Positions 1 through 11,136 are shown, counted from the first letter of the stretch. The stretch is DNA of 64,000 bases from Gallaecimonas pentaromativorans (GCF_003751625.1 NZ_RJUL01000006.1:186001-250000); one strand, 5' to 3'. Numbers and translations: made by a program. The notes: generated by a model not told the origin, from the letters alone.

Positions 1-658
1 CGGGCAAGACCTTACCCAGGTTCAGCTCGCGCGCCGGGCCAGCGATATCAAGGCGCAGCACTGTGGTCAGGGTTGCCGGCAGGCCGTCTTCAAAGTGGCG
101 AAATACCGAGACGTCCAGGCTCGCCTGGTGGCTGTCACTGCCCTGGGCCTCGCGGGTTAGCAGCAGGTAGCCGCCTTCGCGTTGGGGCTGGCCGACACCC
201 TTGCCGCCAAGGCTGAGCTGGACCAAGGCCACGCCCTGTGGCAAACGCAGCTTGACAGGCAACTGGCTCCAGCCAAAGTGGCCGTCAATGCGGTGCTCGC
301 CTTTGGGCACCCAAAGAGCGGGGCGGCCGCCGACATTCATCAGCGCTAGCGCTTTGCCATCAAGCTGCATCTGCCTTGGCCAGCTTTGGCCGGGTTCGCC
401 CGGCAGCCATACCCAGCCGTCGCTGTAGCGCGATACCGTCATGCTGAACTGCCCTGCCCCATCGTCCAAATTCAGCACCAAGGGCCGGTACCACAGGCAA
501 GCAAAATCCCCGGCGCCTTGGGCTTCGGTGCCAAGGTTTAACGGGCAGTGGCGAAAGGGTTGGTCGGCAAGTACCCAGTCTTGCCAAGGTTGGAGGGGTT
601 TGGGGATGGCGGCCAGGGCCTGGCCACAACAGAGCAGCAGTAACAGCAACACACGCAT
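1..658 (-). CDS. Large secreted protein of unknown function (N-terminal part)
   Basis: I do not recognise the function. The frame stays open from an ATG at 658-656 to the left edge of the window, so only the first 219 codons are present. The start is supported by AAGGA about seven bases upstream. The first 18 residues are a hydrophobic signal peptide ending near Ala-Leu-Ala-Ala. The mature part begins with a proline- and tryptophan-rich stretch (PLQPWQDWVL), followed by a Cys-Pro pair and LPGEPGQSWP, and resembles from memory the N-terminus of very long uncharacterised proteobacterial envelope proteins. The rest looks beta-rich with many Gly, Trp and Leu. It lies downstream of pntB behind a good terminator, so it is probably transcribed separately. 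Its C-terminal domains, which would decide its role, are outside the window. Confidence 0.75.
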   Translation of the reverse strand, partial: MRVLLLLLLCCGQALAAIPKPLQPWQDWVLADQPFRHCPLNLGTEAQGAGDFACLWYRPLVLNLDDGAGQFSMTVSRYSDGWVWLPGEPGQSWPRQMQLDGKALALMNVGGRPALWVPKGEHRIDGHFGWSQLPVKLRLPQGVALVQLSLGGKGVGQPQREGGYLLLTREAQGSDSHQASLDVSVFRHFEDGLPATLTTVLRLDIAGPARELNLGKVLP

Positions 659-720
659 GGCAATGTCCTTATCTTCGTGCAGGCTACCAGTGTAGCGCGC
701 CCTAACGATAAAGACAGGTC

Positions 721-754
721 TTTCAAAAAGTTAAGGCGCCCGAAGGCGCCTTAA
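721..754 (-). terminator. Intrinsic terminator after pntB
   Basis: A ten-base perfect inverted repeat (731-740 with 745-754, four-base loop) is followed on the minus strand by CTTTTTGAAA. It begins two bases after the pntB stop codon and separates pntAB from the secreted-protein gene. Confidence 0.85.
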
Positions 755-756
755 AC

Positions 757-2133
757 TTAGAGGCTTTTCAAGATGGCCTCGACGCTTTGTTTGGCATCGC
801 CAAACAGCATCACGGTGTTGTCGCGGAAGAACAGCGGGTTTTGCACCCCGGCATAGCCGGTATTCATGGAGCGCTTGAACACCACCACCTGCTTGGCATT
901 CCACACCTCCAGCACCGGCATGCCGGCAATGGGGCTGGAAGGGTCTTCGGCGGCGGCTGGGTTGACGGTGTCGTTGGCGCCGATCACCAGCACCACGTCG
1001 GTGTCGGTAAAATCGTCGTTGATTTCGTCCATCTCCAGCACGATGTCGTAAGGCACCTTGGCTTCGGCCAGCAGCACGTTCATGTGCCCCGGCAGGCGCC
1101 CGGCCACAGGATGAATGCCAAAGCGCACCTTGACCCCTTTGGCGCGCAGCTTAGCGGTGATGTCTGCCACCGGGTATTGGGCCTGGGCCACCGCCATACC
1201 ATAGCCGGGGGTGATCACCACCGACTCGGCGTTTTTGAGGGCTTCTGCCACGTCTTCGGCGCTCACCTCGGTGTGCTCGCCGGTGATATCTTCGCTGGCG
1301 GCGCTGCTGTCGTTGCCAAAGCCACCGGCGATCACCGAGATAAAGGAGCGGTTCATGGCCTTACACATGATGTAAGACAGAATGGCGCCGCTTGAGCCCA
1401 CCAGGGCGCCGGTAACAATCAGTAAATCGTTACCCAGCATGAAACCGGCCGCCGCCGCCGCCCAGCCCGAGTAGGAGTTGAGCATGGAGATCACCACCGG
1501 CATGTCGGCGCCGCCGATACTGGCCACCAGGTGCCAGCCAAAGGCCAGGGCGATAAGGGTCATCAGCACCAGGGCAAAACCACTGGTACCACCACCGCTG
1601 ACAAAATAAATAAGCAGCAGCACCGAGACCACCACCGCCGCCAGGTTGAGCTTATGACGGTGGGGCAGCATCAGCGCCTTGGAGGCAATGGTGCCGCGCA
1701 GTTTGCCAAAGGCCACCACCGAGCCGGTCAGGGTAACGGCGCCGATAAAGACCCCGAGGAAAATCTCGGTAAGGTGAATACTGAGCAGGCTGCCACTTAA
1801 GGGGCCGTGATCGAGCCAGGAGTTATAACCCACCAGCACCGCAGCCAGGCCCACGAAGCTGTGCAGTATGGCCACCAGCTCCGGCATCTGGGTCATTTCC
1901 ACTTTAAGCGCCAGCCGCGCGCCGATAGCGCCGCCTATCACCATGGCCAGCAGGATCCAGCCAAGGCCAGACACGCCGGGGCTAAGGATGGTGGCCACCA
2001 GCGCCAAGGCCATGCCGATGATGCCAAAAAGATTACCCCGCTTGGCGCTTTCCTGTTTGGAAAGCCCAGCCAGGGCGCCGATAAAACAAAGTGCCGCGAT
2101 GATGTAAGCCGCACTGACTAATCCATAAGACAT
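757..2133 (-). CDS. pntB: NAD(P) transhydrogenase subunit beta
   Basis: Beta subunit of the proton-translocating transhydrogenase, which uses the proton gradient to reduce NADP+ with NADH in the inner membrane. The 458 residues match the usual length (E. coli about 462). About nine transmembrane segments fill the first 260 residues, including the conserved [18 protein letters not shown] region. The C-terminal dIII domain binds NADP(H), with [10 protein letters not shown] and [17 protein letters not shown] visible. ATG start, four bases after the pntA stop, so the two subunits are cotranscribed and probably translationally coupled. It should supply NADPH for biosynthesis. Confidence 0.98.
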   Translation of the reverse strand: MSYGLVSAAYIIAALCFIGALAGLSKQESAKRGNLFGIIGMALALVATILSPGVSGLGWILLAMVIGGAIGARLALKVEMTQMPELVAILHSFVGLAAVLVGYNSWLDHGPLSGSLLSIHLTEIFLGVFIGAVTLTGSVVAFGKLRGTIASKALMLPHRHKLNLAAVVVSVLLLIYFVSGGGTSGFALVLMTLIALAFGWHLVASIGGADMPVVISMLNSYSGWAAAAAGFMLGNDLLIVTGALVGSSGAILSYIMCKAMNRSFISVIAGGFGNDSSAASEDITGEHTEVSAEDVAEALKNAESVVITPGYGMAVAQAQYPVADITAKLRAKGVKVRFGIHPVAGRLPGHMNVLLAEAKVPYDIVLEMDEINDDFTDTDVVLVIGANDTVNPAAAEDPSSPIAGMPVLEVWNAKQVVVFKRSMNTGYAGVQNPLFFRDNTVMLFGDAKQSVEAILKSL

Positions 2134-2137
2134 CGAC

Positions 2138-3661
2138 TTACCCCTTTTGGAACATTTTCAGCATGCGGCGGGTTACGGTAAAACCCCCGAAGATATTGAT
2201 GCTGGCCACCAGCACCGCCACAAAGGCCAAAAAGCCGGTCAAGCCGCCAGAGCCCGCTTGCAACAATGCCCCCACCACGATGATGCCACTGATGGCGTTG
2301 GTCACCGACATCAACGGCGTGTGCAAGGCGTGAGTAACATTCCACACCACGTAATAGCCCACCACGCAGGCCAGCACGAATACCGTAAAGTGCGAGAGAA
2401 AAGCCGGCGGCGCGGCATTGGCCACCCAGGCAAAGGCCAAGAGGCCAATGCCTCCCAGCACATATTTCTTGCGGCTGGGTTTGGCCGGCTCTGTCGCCTC
2501 TTTAGGCACCTCTTTGGGCGCCGCCTTGGGTTTGGGCGCGGCAGAAACGGCAATGGGCGGCGGCGGGAAGGTCAGTTCACCCTCTTTAACCACCGTCATG
2601 TTGCGAAGCACCACATCGTCAAAATCGATGTTGATGTTGCCGTCTTTTTCCTTGCAAAGGAGCTTGGCAAGGTTCACCAGGTTGGTGGCGTAAAGGGTAG
2701 AGCTTTGCCCGGCCAGGCGGCTGGCCAGGTCGGTATAGCCAAGGATGATAACGCCGTTGTCTGACTTGAACCTTTTGCCCGGTTTGGTGAGCTCGCAGTT
2801 GCCGCCGTTGGGGGCGGCCAAGTCCACAATCACCGAGCCTGGCTTCATGGCTTTGACCATCTCGCGGGTAATGAGCTTGGGCGCCGGCTTGCCAGGGATA
2901 AGGGCGGTGGTGATGATAATGTCCACCTCCTTGGCCTGCTCCAAAAAGAGCGCCATCTCGGCGTCGATAAAGGCCTGGCTCATCTCTTTGGCATAACCGT
3001 CGGAGCTGCCGCCCTCTTCTTCGAGGTGCACTTCCAAAAACTCGGCGCCCATGGACTGGATCTGTTCCTTGACCTCGGGGCGGGTATCAAAGGCGCGTAC
3101 CACCGCCCCCAGGCTACCGGCAGCGCCGATAGCGGCAAGGCCGGCCACACCGGCGCCAATGACCATCACCTTGGCAGGCGGTACCTTGCCGGCGGCGGTG
3201 ATTTGCCCGGTAAAGAAACGGCCAAAGGCGTTGGCCGCTTCCACCACCGCCCGGTAACCGGCGATATTGGCCATGGATGACAGCGCATCAAGAGATTGTG
3301 CCCTGGAGATACGGGGCACCATATCCATGGCCAGCACGTTCACCTGCTGGGCTTTGAGTTTGTCCAGCAGTTCAGGGTTTTGGGCCGGTTGGATAAAGCT
3401 CACCAGGGTGGTGCCGGCCTTAAGACGGGCGATTTCCTCGTCGCTCGGGGCGTTGACCTTAAAGATAAGGTCGCACTCCCAGGGGTCGGTAAGCTCTGCG
3501 CCAGCGTCAAGGTAGGCGCTGTCGTCAAAACTGGCGCCCTGCCCGGCCCCCGGCGCGATAAGCACCTCAAAGCCGAGTTTTTTCAGCTCCGCCACCGATT
3601 TCGGGCTAGCGGCAACCCGGTTTTCTCCCGATACACTTTCTGCTGGTATGCCAATGCGCAT
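2138..3661 (-). CDS. pntA: NAD(P) transhydrogenase subunit alpha
   Basis: Alpha subunit of the membrane transhydrogenase. Residues 1 to about 380 form the NAD(H)-binding dI domain (MRIGIPAES start, Rossmann [18 protein letters not shown], and the mobile-loop region). A Pro/Lys/Ala-rich linker near residues 385-400 leads to four C-terminal membrane helices. I chose the ATG at 3661 (507 residues) because it reproduces the E. coli N-terminus and has GGGGAG upstream; an in-frame TTG lies five codons earlier. First gene of pntAB. A MetJ-like box lies about 55 bases upstream of the start. Confidence 0.97.
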   Translation of the reverse strand: MRIGIPAESVSGENRVAASPKSVAELKKLGFEVLIAPGAGQGASFDDSAYLDAGAELTDPWECDLIFKVNAPSDEEIARLKAGTTLVSFIQPAQNPELLDKLKAQQVNVLAMDMVPRISRAQSLDALSSMANIAGYRAVVEAANAFGRFFTGQITAAGKVPPAKVMVIGAGVAGLAAIGAAGSLGAVVRAFDTRPEVKEQIQSMGAEFLEVHLEEEGGSSDGYAKEMSQAFIDAEMALFLEQAKEVDIIITTALIPGKPAPKLITREMVKAMKPGSVIVDLAAPNGGNCELTKPGKRFKSDNGVIILGYTDLASRLAGQSSTLYATNLVNLAKLLCKEKDGNINIDFDDVVLRNMTVVKEGELTFPPPPIAVSAAPKPKAAPKEVPKEATEPAKPSRKKYVLGGIGLLAFAWVANAAPPAFLSHFTVFVLACVVGYYVVWNVTHALHTPLMSVTNAISGIIVVGALLQAGSGGLTGFLAFVAVLVASINIFGGFTVTRRMLKMFQKG

Positions 3662-3713
3662 GCCATCTCCCCACAAGGTTGATGCCCCGCGATACAGCAG
3701 CGACTTCGGGCAA

Positions 3714-3734
3714 TTGGATGTCTAAACGTCCATT
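3714..3734 (-). promoter_or_regulatory. Candidate MetJ-like box upstream of pntA
   Basis: Two adjacent octamers (on the + strand GGATGTCT at 3716-3723 and AAACGTCC at 3724-3731) each match six of eight positions of the methionine-repressor consensus AGACGTCT and together form an imperfect palindrome flanked by TT and AT. MetJ binds tandem octamers of this kind. The site lies in the 145-base gap between pntA and the lipase gene and can only serve pntA. The match is by eye; the regulator is inferred. Confidence 0.35.
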
Positions 3735-3806
3735 ACTTCTAACAGATGAGGTACGGGTACCTGCAAGTCTGTTTGGTTCTATGAGTATGCTTTTTCAGCT
3801 TTTATT

Positions 3807-4490
3807 TCAATTCTGGATGAGCGAAACCTGTAAATCGGCGGTATCGGTCTGCAGGCCAAAATGGCCGAGGTTGTAGGTATAGCTGGCATCTTCATACCAG
3901 ATACTGGACGAATGTACCCCGTAAACTAGGCAGGTTCCCGTGGAGCAGACCACCTGATCGATATAGCTCTTGATGGAGTAAACCCGGCTGCCAAAGGTGT
4001 CACCGTACAGGTTGTCTAGAAAAGGGCTGCCTATGGACAGCCCATAGCTGCCGCAGGTACTGGTAAGGACGTTGTAGGGGTAAATGCCGCAGCTATAGAG
4101 CCCACGAAAGGCACCGGCAATACCCACAAAGGCGTCCACCTGGCCGGCAATGCCCAGTTTGACTATCTGTTGGGCAGCAAGGGTTGCCCCCATGGAGTGG
4201 CCAATGACATCAATTTTGCCGGTGCAGCTGGCGGCCAGTGCCTGCTGCAAAGCCGTCTTCACCGGCGTTTCTTCGCTGCCGTTATGGTCGTTACAGGCCG
4301 CGCAGCTTTTCGAGCCCCAGGTGGGTACAAAAAGCTCGCTGTCTTGGTAGCCCTTGGCCTTCAGCAAAGCCAGGGTGTTGGCCCAACTGGACGGACTCGC
4401 GGTATTGCCATGCACCAACACCACCGCATCAAGGCAAGCGCCGTAGGCATTTAAGGTAAAAAGACTCAGGATAAACAGTAAGGTCCTCAT
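3807..4490 (-). CDS. Secreted lipase, alpha/beta-hydrolase fold
   Basis: A 227-residue exported hydrolase of the class-2 lipase type. The ATG at 4490 has AAGGAG seven bases upstream and starts a clean signal peptide (MRTLLFILSLFTLNAYGA). The mature protein opens with VVLVHGNTASPSSWA, the oxyanion-hole HG region, and contains GHSMG, the nucleophile elbow with the catalytic Ser. A late Asp and GHFGL supply plausible acid and His residues. Six or more cysteines suggest periplasmic or extracellular disulfides. Likely substrate is a lipid ester; specificity cannot be read. Transcribed alone from the 180-base gap that also holds the terminator of the upstream cyclase gene. Confidence 0.85.
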   Translation of the reverse strand: MRTLLFILSLFTLNAYGACLDAVVLVHGNTASPSSWANTLALLKAKGYQDSELFVPTWGSKSCAACNDHNGSEETPVKTALQQALAASCTGKIDVIGHSMGATLAAQQIVKLGIAGQVDAFVGIAGAFRGLYSCGIYPYNVLTSTCGSYGLSIGSPFLDNLYGDTFGSRVYSIKSYIDQVVCSTGTCLVYGVHSSSIWYEDASYTYNLGHFGLQTDTADLQVSLIQN

Positions 4491-4564
4491 GCTGTGCTCC
4501 TTGTAAATGGGACCCCATGAGACTGGTTGATAACCCCCCTGGCTGCGCACTGTACTTTAGGCAT

Positions 4565-4590
4565 AGAAAAAACCCGGCCGAGGCCGGGTT
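4565..4590 (-). terminator. Terminator of the diguanylate cyclase gene
   Basis: A nine-base GC-rich inverted repeat (4571-4579 with 4582-4590) is followed on the minus strand by TTTTTTCTAT. It lies 80 bases past the stop codon of the cyclase gene. Confidence 0.85.
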
Positions 4591-4670
4591 AAACAGTCAG
4601 CAGAGTAGTTGAAAGCCTTGGCTTTCAAGAGGCAGTGTACCGCTCGTGCCTGGCAAGACTTTGATGCAGA

Positions 4671-6323
4671 TTAATTTTTCTGCCGATCCTTGATAAGGGC
4701 GATATTGCTGGGGGGCAGCGGCGTTTCATCAAGGGTGCTTTCACGCTGAATTTGGTCCCGCCCTGCCGCCTTGGCCTGGTAAAGCAAGCAATCGGCCCGA
4801 GACAGCATCTGCTCAAAACAACTGTCTTCGTCTCCCCTAGCTACCACGCCGGCGCTGACGCTGATGGCGATGCGCTCGTGGGGGTTGAGGGTAAAAGAAT
4901 GCACACTTAAACGGTTTTTAAGGCGCCTAGCCATGGCCATGGCCGACTCCACACCGCTGCCGGGCAACAAAATGGCAAACTCCTCGCCACCAAGGCGCCC
5001 AACGAAATCATCGGAACGAATAGTGTGGCGCAGCACTTCTCCCAAATGGCACAGCACCAAGTCGCCAATGTCATGGCCATAGCTGTCGTTAATGCGCTTG
5101 AAATGGTCCACATCCACCATGATGAGGGACAGCGGCTCTTGATCTCTGACCGACATAGCAAAACTGCGATGGCCCACTTCCATCAACGCGCGGCGATTGC
5201 CGGTGCCGGTTAAAGGGTCGGTATAGGCCTGGGAGCGAAGCTCCTGCTCGATTTCGTGGCGCCGCGCCACCTCCAGACGAAGACGCTTGTTAAGGCGCCG
5301 AAACTGGTAGAGCACCATCAGCGCCCCCATAAAGGCCAAGGCAAAAATGGTGGCGGGCCAGTTCCATTGGCTCTTATTCGCTTGGGGGTTAAATAAAAAG
5401 CCGGACAAATCGGCTTTGTCCTTAATCAGCCCCAGTTGCTGGTTGAGATCTAAAATCCGTTCCCAGCGCCCTTGGTTCATGTGACCGATGGCCACCATAT
5501 CCGGTATGACCAACTCACGAATTTGTTGGCCTTCAAAGCGAAGCTGTTCCAGGGATTTTTGCGGTGCATATTTGCTTTGAATAAGCCGGGCGGTGCCGTC
5601 GATATTATCCAGCGCCGTACGCCAACCGTGCAGGGTTGCGTCTCGAAACTTCTCCACCAGCCCTGGGTGGCGGTATGCCAGCTCCCGGCTGGTGATAATG
5701 ACATCGCCGTAAAAATCCACTCCATAGGTGCGGGGTTCAATCAAGCGGTAGCCGATGCCCTTTTGACGAAGCACAAAAGGCTCATTGCTTTTATAGGCGG
5801 CATAGGCATCGGTGTGGCCCTTGATAAGGGCGTCAACGCTAAATTCGCTGGGTACCCAGTTAAGGGTATCTAGCGGGATACTTTCCATGGGAAACGGCGC
5901 CAGCAAATCCACCATTTGTTCCTGGGGAAAGGCGCTCATCAGCCGTTTGCCGGCTAAATCGTGCAGGTTCTTGATGCCGCTTTTTTCCAGCACTAACCAC
6001 ACCAGGGGAGAATGTTGGAAGATGGCAGCCACCGCCACCACCGGCTGGCCCTCAGCGTAGGCAGCGATCACTCCGGCGCCAGCAACGGCAAATTCCACCT
6101 GATTGTTGGCCACTTCACTGATGCCACCAGGCAGGCCGGGGCCGTTTTCAAGCAAGGTGACATCAAGGCCAGCGTCCCGGTAGTAACCGTATTCCTTGGC
6201 CACGTAGTAGCCGGCGAACTGGAACTGGTGTTTCCAGCGCAATTGCACCCGAACCTGCTCCAGCGCTGACGCGCCAAAACTGGCCAACAGCAATAACGCA
6301 AACAAAGCCTTTACCCAGCGCAC
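4671..6323 (-). CDS. Diguanylate cyclase with NMT1/THI5-like periplasmic sensor
   Basis: A 550-residue inner-membrane signalling enzyme. Signal-anchor 1-20; residues about 22-300 are a substrate-binding-protein-like NMT1/THI5 domain (VQLRWKHQFQFAGYYVA), related to ABC-transporter solute binders for pyrimidine precursors; one membrane helix near 320-345; then a GGDEF domain from about 365. The active site GGEEF is at 445-449 and the RxxD product-inhibition site is intact at 436-439, so the enzyme should make cyclic di-GMP and be feedback-inhibited. The GTG start at 6323 has AGAGGA nine bases upstream. The architecture suggests that periplasmic binding of a small molecule sets cyclic di-GMP output. 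The ligand is unknown. Monocistronic between terminator-bounded neighbours. Confidence 0.92.
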   Translation of the reverse strand: MRWVKALFALLLLASFGASALEQVRVQLRWKHQFQFAGYYVAKEYGYYRDAGLDVTLLENGPGLPGGISEVANNQVEFAVAGAGVIAAYAEGQPVVAVAAIFQHSPLVWLVLEKSGIKNLHDLAGKRLMSAFPQEQMVDLLAPFPMESIPLDTLNWVPSEFSVDALIKGHTDAYAAYKSNEPFVLRQKGIGYRLIEPRTYGVDFYGDVIITSRELAYRHPGLVEKFRDATLHGWRTALDNIDGTARLIQSKYAPQKSLEQLRFEGQQIRELVIPDMVAIGHMNQGRWERILDLNQQLGLIKDKADLSGFLFNPQANKSQWNWPATIFALAFMGALMVLYQFRRLNKRLRLEVARRHEIEQELRSQAYTDPLTGTGNRRALMEVGHRSFAMSVRDQEPLSLIMVDVDHFKRINDSYGHDIGDLVLCHLGEVLRHTIRSDDFVGRLGGEEFAILLPGSGVESAMAMARRLKNRLSVHSFTLNPHERIAISVSAGVVARGDEDSCFEQMLSRADCLLYQAKAAGRDQIQRESTLDETPLPPSNIALIKDRQKN

Positions 6324-6453
6324 AGTGTTTTTCCTCTAAGAGCCTAAACCGGGCTATCCGTCGACCCGGCTGGTCGGGCGGGCAGATGCCCGCAAGAGGA
6401 GTGTTGTACGGCGCAGCAGACTTTGCCAGCAAAGCGCCTAAAAAATGATGAGT

Positions 6454-7428
<975 letters not shown>

Positions 7429-7575
7429 CTAAAAAGGCTCCGCCACCGGGTTATGCCAAAAAAGTATAACTTATCCGGGTTCTATATCATCACGCAAATG
7501 GTTGATATGCTATCGGAACTGGAGCACTTCCTATACAATTTGCTGAAATGTGCGCAGGCGCAACAGGATAATAAC

Positions 7576-8349
7576 ATGATGACTTACATTGTGATTGCCG
7601 TGATTGTGATACTGCTGGTGGGCATAGTGGTAATAAATGTCTTTCAGCAACAGCGGCAAAAACAAGAAGCCGAACGGCGCCAAGAATTTGCCAAGCAAAA
7701 AGCCATTATCGATGAAACCGAGGCATTGCTGCCCATCGCCGGCCAGATGCCCATCTCCAGCAACTTGGTGGCCATGCTTTATGGCCGTTTGGCCGAAGCC
7801 CTGCAAGCCGCAGCAAGGCTCAGTGGCGGCAAGGACAGCTCCTTAAAAAGCCGCAGCGAGGATGCCGTTAACCAACAAAAGCAAGCCTTGCAAAGCTATC
7901 GCGCCAGCGACGACAACCTGCGCCTGCCCGATAACGAGCAGCAGATGGTGCAGTTGCTGCAAGCTGTGAAATTGCTGATCGCCGTGCTGCGCACCGAGTT
8001 CAACAAGGGCAAGGTCGATGCCGACACTTTTCGCATGGAGTCAGCCTTTCTTGACCGTATTCGTTTGAAGATCAACGTCGAAGGGCTTATCTCCCGCGGC
8101 GTGTCGGCCAAAATCATCAAACAGCTCGGCTCAGCCCGCCAGTTTCTCAACAAAGCCAAGCAGTTGGCAGCTCCCCATGCCCACCAGGACAACTACTTGC
8201 GGGCAAAACTGGGGGAGATTCAGCAACACCTGGATGAAATAAACGCCAACAACAGTAACCTGCCTCCCGCCAAGCCGCCAAAAAAAGAGGGCGAACCCCA
8301 GCAGCCGGACGATATGGATTTGCTGTTCTCACCCAAGAAAAAATGGTGA
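7576..8349 (+). CDS. Membrane-anchored coiled-coil protein of unknown function
   Basis: Not recognised. 257 residues from ATG at 7576 (AGGA seven bases upstream; a second ATG follows immediately). Residues 2-22 form one hydrophobic helix (YIVIAVIVILLVGIVVINV), followed by a Gln/Lys/Glu/Arg-rich segment and a long helical, soluble region with many Leu, Gln and Lys. The C-terminus is Pro/Lys-rich and ends in SPKKKW. This predicts a single-pass inner-membrane protein facing the cytoplasm. It is divergent from cysB and convergent with topA, with separate terminators between. Conserved position between cysB and topA in related bacteria would hint at a DNA-topology or envelope role, but nothing in the sequence proves it. 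Confidence 0.85.
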   Translation: MMTYIVIAVIVILLVGIVVINVFQQQRQKQEAERRQEFAKQKAIIDETEALLPIAGQMPISSNLVAMLYGRLAEALQAAARLSGGKDSSLKSRSEDAVNQQKQALQSYRASDDNLRLPDNEQQMVQLLQAVKLLIAVLRTEFNKGKVDADTFRMESAFLDRIRLKINVEGLISRGVSAKIIKQLGSARQFLNKAKQLAAPHAHQDNYLRAKLGEIQQHLDEINANNSNLPPAKPPKKEGEPQQPDDMDLLFSPKKKW

Positions 8350-8351
8350 TG

Positions 8352-8380
8352 AAAAAACCGCCCCGATGGGCGGTTTTTTT
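8352..8380 (+). terminator. Terminator after the coiled-coil gene
   Basis: AAAACCGCC and GGCGGTTTT arms with a short loop, ending in a run of seven T, two bases past the stop codon. Confidence 0.85.
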
Positions 8381-8395
8381 ACGGCCTGTTAACGC

Positions 8396-8425
8396 CAAAA
8401 AGAAGCCCCGCATCAGCGGGGCTTT
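8396..8425 (-). terminator. Terminator after topA
   Basis: Nine-base stem (8403-8411 with 8416-8424, approximately) followed on the minus strand by CTTTTTGG, four bases beyond the topA stop. Confidence 0.8.
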
Positions 8426-8428
8426 TGC

Positions 8429-10975
8429 TTATTTACCGTTATCGACCCATTTGCCGTTCTCATAAAACGCCATCCAACTGGTGGCTTTACCGTCTTTTTC
8501 CGAGCCCACGTACTGGCTCTTGGTTTTACGGGAGAACTTCACCACTGCCGGGTTGCCGTCCTTGTCCTTGGCCGGGGCCTTGGCCAGGTACTTGAACTTC
8601 TCGGGCAGGCGGTCTTCAAAGCGCTTGAGCTCTTCCACCTTGGGTGCCCGGGTTTCCCGGGATTTGGGGAAGGTGTTGGCAGCCAGGAAGATACCGGCGG
8701 CGCCGTCGCGCAGCACAAAGTAGGCGTCGGACTTTTCGCAAGGCAACTCCGGCAGTGGTACCGGATCTTCCTTCGGCGGCGCTGGCTCGCCGTTACGCAA
8801 AATCTTGCGGGTGTTTTTGCAGTCGGGGTTGGTGCAGCCAAAATACTTGCCGAAGCGGCCGTTTTTGAGCTCCATGTCCGAGCCGCATTTGTCGCACTCG
8901 ATAACTGGGCCGTCGTAGCCTTTGAGTTTGAACTCGCCGGTTTCCAGCACGTAGCCTTCACAGTCCGGGTTGTTGCCACAGACATGCAGTTTGCGCTTGG
9001 CATCCACCAGGTAGGAGTCCATGGCGGTGGCGCAGATGGGGCAACGTTTTTTGGCGCGCAGAGCGTTGGTTTCGGCCTCGTCGTCGTCAACGTTGATCAC
9101 TTCCTCACCGGGGGTGAGGTTGATGGTGTTTTTGCAGCGCTCCTTAGGCGGCAGGCTGTAGCCGGAGCAACCGAGGAATACCCCGGTAGAGGCGGTGCGA
9201 ATACCCATCTTGCGGCCACAGACGGCGCAGTCGATGTCGGTCATCACCATGGCGTTGGAGCGCATGTTGTCATCGGCATCGTCGAGGCGCTTTTTAAAAT
9301 CGCCGTAGAACTCGTCCAGTACCCCGTGCCATTCGCGCTCGCCGTTGGCGATGCCGTCCAGCTCGTTTTCCATGCGGGCGGTAAAGTCGTAACTGAGCAG
9401 GTTGGCGAAGTTCTCCACCAAGCGGTCGTTGACTATCTCACCCATTTTCTCGGCGTAAAAACGGCGCGTCTCCACCTTCACATAACCGCGGTCTTGGATG
9501 GTGGAGATGATGGATGCGTAGGTGGACGGGCGGCCGATGCCGCGTTTTTCCAGCTCTTTGACCAAGGAGGCCTCGGTAAAGCGGGCCGGCGGCTTGGTAA
9601 AATGCTGTTTGGGGTCGAGCTTGTCCAGACGCAGCGCCTCGCCCACTGCCACGTTGGGCAGCTGCTCGTCATCGTCCTTGCGCTTCATCGGGGTCAGCAC
9701 CCGGGTCCAGCCGTCAAAGCGCTGCACCCGGCCTTTGGCCTTGAGGGTGAAGTCACCTTTACCGGTTTGGGCGGTGGCGGTGAGCTGGGTAACGTCGTAA
9801 ACGGCGTTGGTCATCTGGCAGGCCACGAACTGGCGCCAGATAAGCTCGTAGAGGCGCTGGGCGTCGCGCTCGACATCCAGGTTCTCGGATTTGACGCTGA
9901 CATCGGAAGGACGAATGGCTTCGTGCGCTTCCTGGGCGTTGGCTTTAGCACCATAGGTCAAGGGCGAAGCCGGCAGGTATGCCTGGCCATATTCCTTGCC
10001 GATGTAGCCGCGCACCGCGTCCAGCGCTTCGGCGCTGAGGTTGGTGGAGTCGGTACGCATGTAGGTGATGTAACCGGCCTCGTAGAGGCGCTGGGCCAGC
10101 ATCATGGTCTTTTTCACCCCAAAGCTCAGGCGCGTGGAGGCGGCCTGCTGCAGGGTGGAGGTAATAAAAGGTGCAGAGGGCCGAGACTGGCTGGGCTTGT
10201 CTTCACGGTCGGTGATTTGGTAGCTGGCGCCGTTCAGGGCATCTACCGCCGCCATGGTCTGGGCCTGGTTGACCGGCTTAAAGGCCTGGCCACCCTGGTG
10301 GGTCACCATCATCCGAAGATCGCCTTCTTTGGCGCCAAGGTCTGCGTGCAGATCCCAGTACTCTTCCGGGGTGAAGGCGCGAATTTCACGCTCGCGCTCC
10401 ACCACCAGCCGCACCGCTACCGATTGCACCCGGCCAGCAGAAAGGCCACGGGCAATTTTCTTCCACAAAAGGGGCGAGACCATATAGCCCACCACCCGGT
10501 CGAGGAAACGGCGCGCCTGCTGGGCGTTAACCTTTTCCATGCTGACGTGGCTGGGATGCTCGAAGGCCTGAGTGATGGCGTTCTTGGTAATTTCGTTGAA
10601 CACCACCCGTTGGAAGCGGTGTTCGTCGCCACCGATGATCTCGCGAAGGTGCCAGGCAATGGCCTCCCCTTCCCTATCCAAGTCCGTTGCCAGATAGACC
10701 TTATCCGCTTTTGCGGCCAGGGATTTGAGCTCGGCGACCACCTTTTCTTTGCCGGGCAGCACTTCGTAGTGCGCCTGCCAGTGGTTGTCAGGATCCACAC
10801 CCATGCGCGCCACCAAAGGATTGGCGGCGGGGCTTTTCTTGCCCTTGCCGCCGCCACTGGTGGGCAGATCGCGGATGTGGCCAATAGAAGATTTAACGAT
10901 GAAGTCCTTACCAAGATATTTATTTATGGTCTTGGCCTTGGCTGGGGACTCCACGATCACCAATGATTTTGCCAT
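8429..10975 (-). CDS. topA: DNA topoisomerase I
   Basis: Type IA topoisomerase that relaxes negative supercoils. 848 residues from the ATG at 10975 ([17 protein letters not shown]); an upstream in-frame extension of 15 codons lacks conservation. Toprim domain at the N-terminus with the VESPAKA and DLDREGEA metal-binding motifs; the catalytic Tyr lies in [12 protein letters not shown] near residue 305. The C-terminal third carries at least three Cys4 zinc ribbons ([24 protein letters not shown] with their CxxxxxC partners), then a basic tail. Length and domains match the E. coli enzyme (865). Divergent from astB across a 219-base gap. Confidence 0.98.
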   Translation of the reverse strand: MAKSLVIVESPAKAKTINKYLGKDFIVKSSIGHIRDLPTSGGGKGKKSPAANPLVARMGVDPDNHWQAHYEVLPGKEKVVAELKSLAAKADKVYLATDLDREGEAIAWHLREIIGGDEHRFQRVVFNEITKNAITQAFEHPSHVSMEKVNAQQARRFLDRVVGYMVSPLLWKKIARGLSAGRVQSVAVRLVVEREREIRAFTPEEYWDLHADLGAKEGDLRMMVTHQGGQAFKPVNQAQTMAAVDALNGASYQITDREDKPSQSRPSAPFITSTLQQAASTRLSFGVKKTMMLAQRLYEAGYITYMRTDSTNLSAEALDAVRGYIGKEYGQAYLPASPLTYGAKANAQEAHEAIRPSDVSVKSENLDVERDAQRLYELIWRQFVACQMTNAVYDVTQLTATAQTGKGDFTLKAKGRVQRFDGWTRVLTPMKRKDDDEQLPNVAVGEALRLDKLDPKQHFTKPPARFTEASLVKELEKRGIGRPSTYASIISTIQDRGYVKVETRRFYAEKMGEIVNDRLVENFANLLSYDFTARMENELDGIANGEREWHGVLDEFYGDFKKRLDDADDNMRSNAMVMTDIDCAVCGRKMGIRTASTGVFLGCSGYSLPPKERCKNTINLTPGEEVINVDDDEAETNALRAKKRCPICATAMDSYLVDAKRKLHVCGNNPDCEGYVLETGEFKLKGYDGPVIECDKCGSDMELKNGRFGKYFGCTNPDCKNTRKILRNGEPAPPKEDPVPLPELPCEKSDAYFVLRDGAAGIFLAANTFPKSRETRAPKVEELKRFEDRLPEKFKYLAKAPAKDKDGNPAVVKFSRKTKSQYVGSEKDGKATSWMAFYENGKWVDNGK

Positions 10976-11136
10976 GTGTCTCTTAGGTCTGGTTGGCTGG
11001 GGCCCGTCCGGGTGGCCCATATATAGTGTTTTGACTCTCGCTATGCAAGGAGCCTACTCGAACTCATCTTTTTTTCTAATTAATTCAACTTATCCGTCAT
11101 TTGCAAGGCCAAGGGCCGATAAAAAGGTGGCACAGG

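Noticed and set aside
787-2121. Open frames on the + strand over pntB
   Set aside because: Antisense shadows of pntB; His/Gln-rich with no start signal.
8984-10966. Long open frame (660 codons) antisense to topA
   Set aside because: It is the mirror of a conserved enzyme in GC-rich DNA, has His/Gly/Val-rich composition and no ribosome-binding site; TopA on the minus strand explains the region fully.
11050-11130. ArgR boxes upstream of astB
   Set aside because: An AT-rich tract resembles half a site, but no paired 18-base palindromes can be supported by eye.
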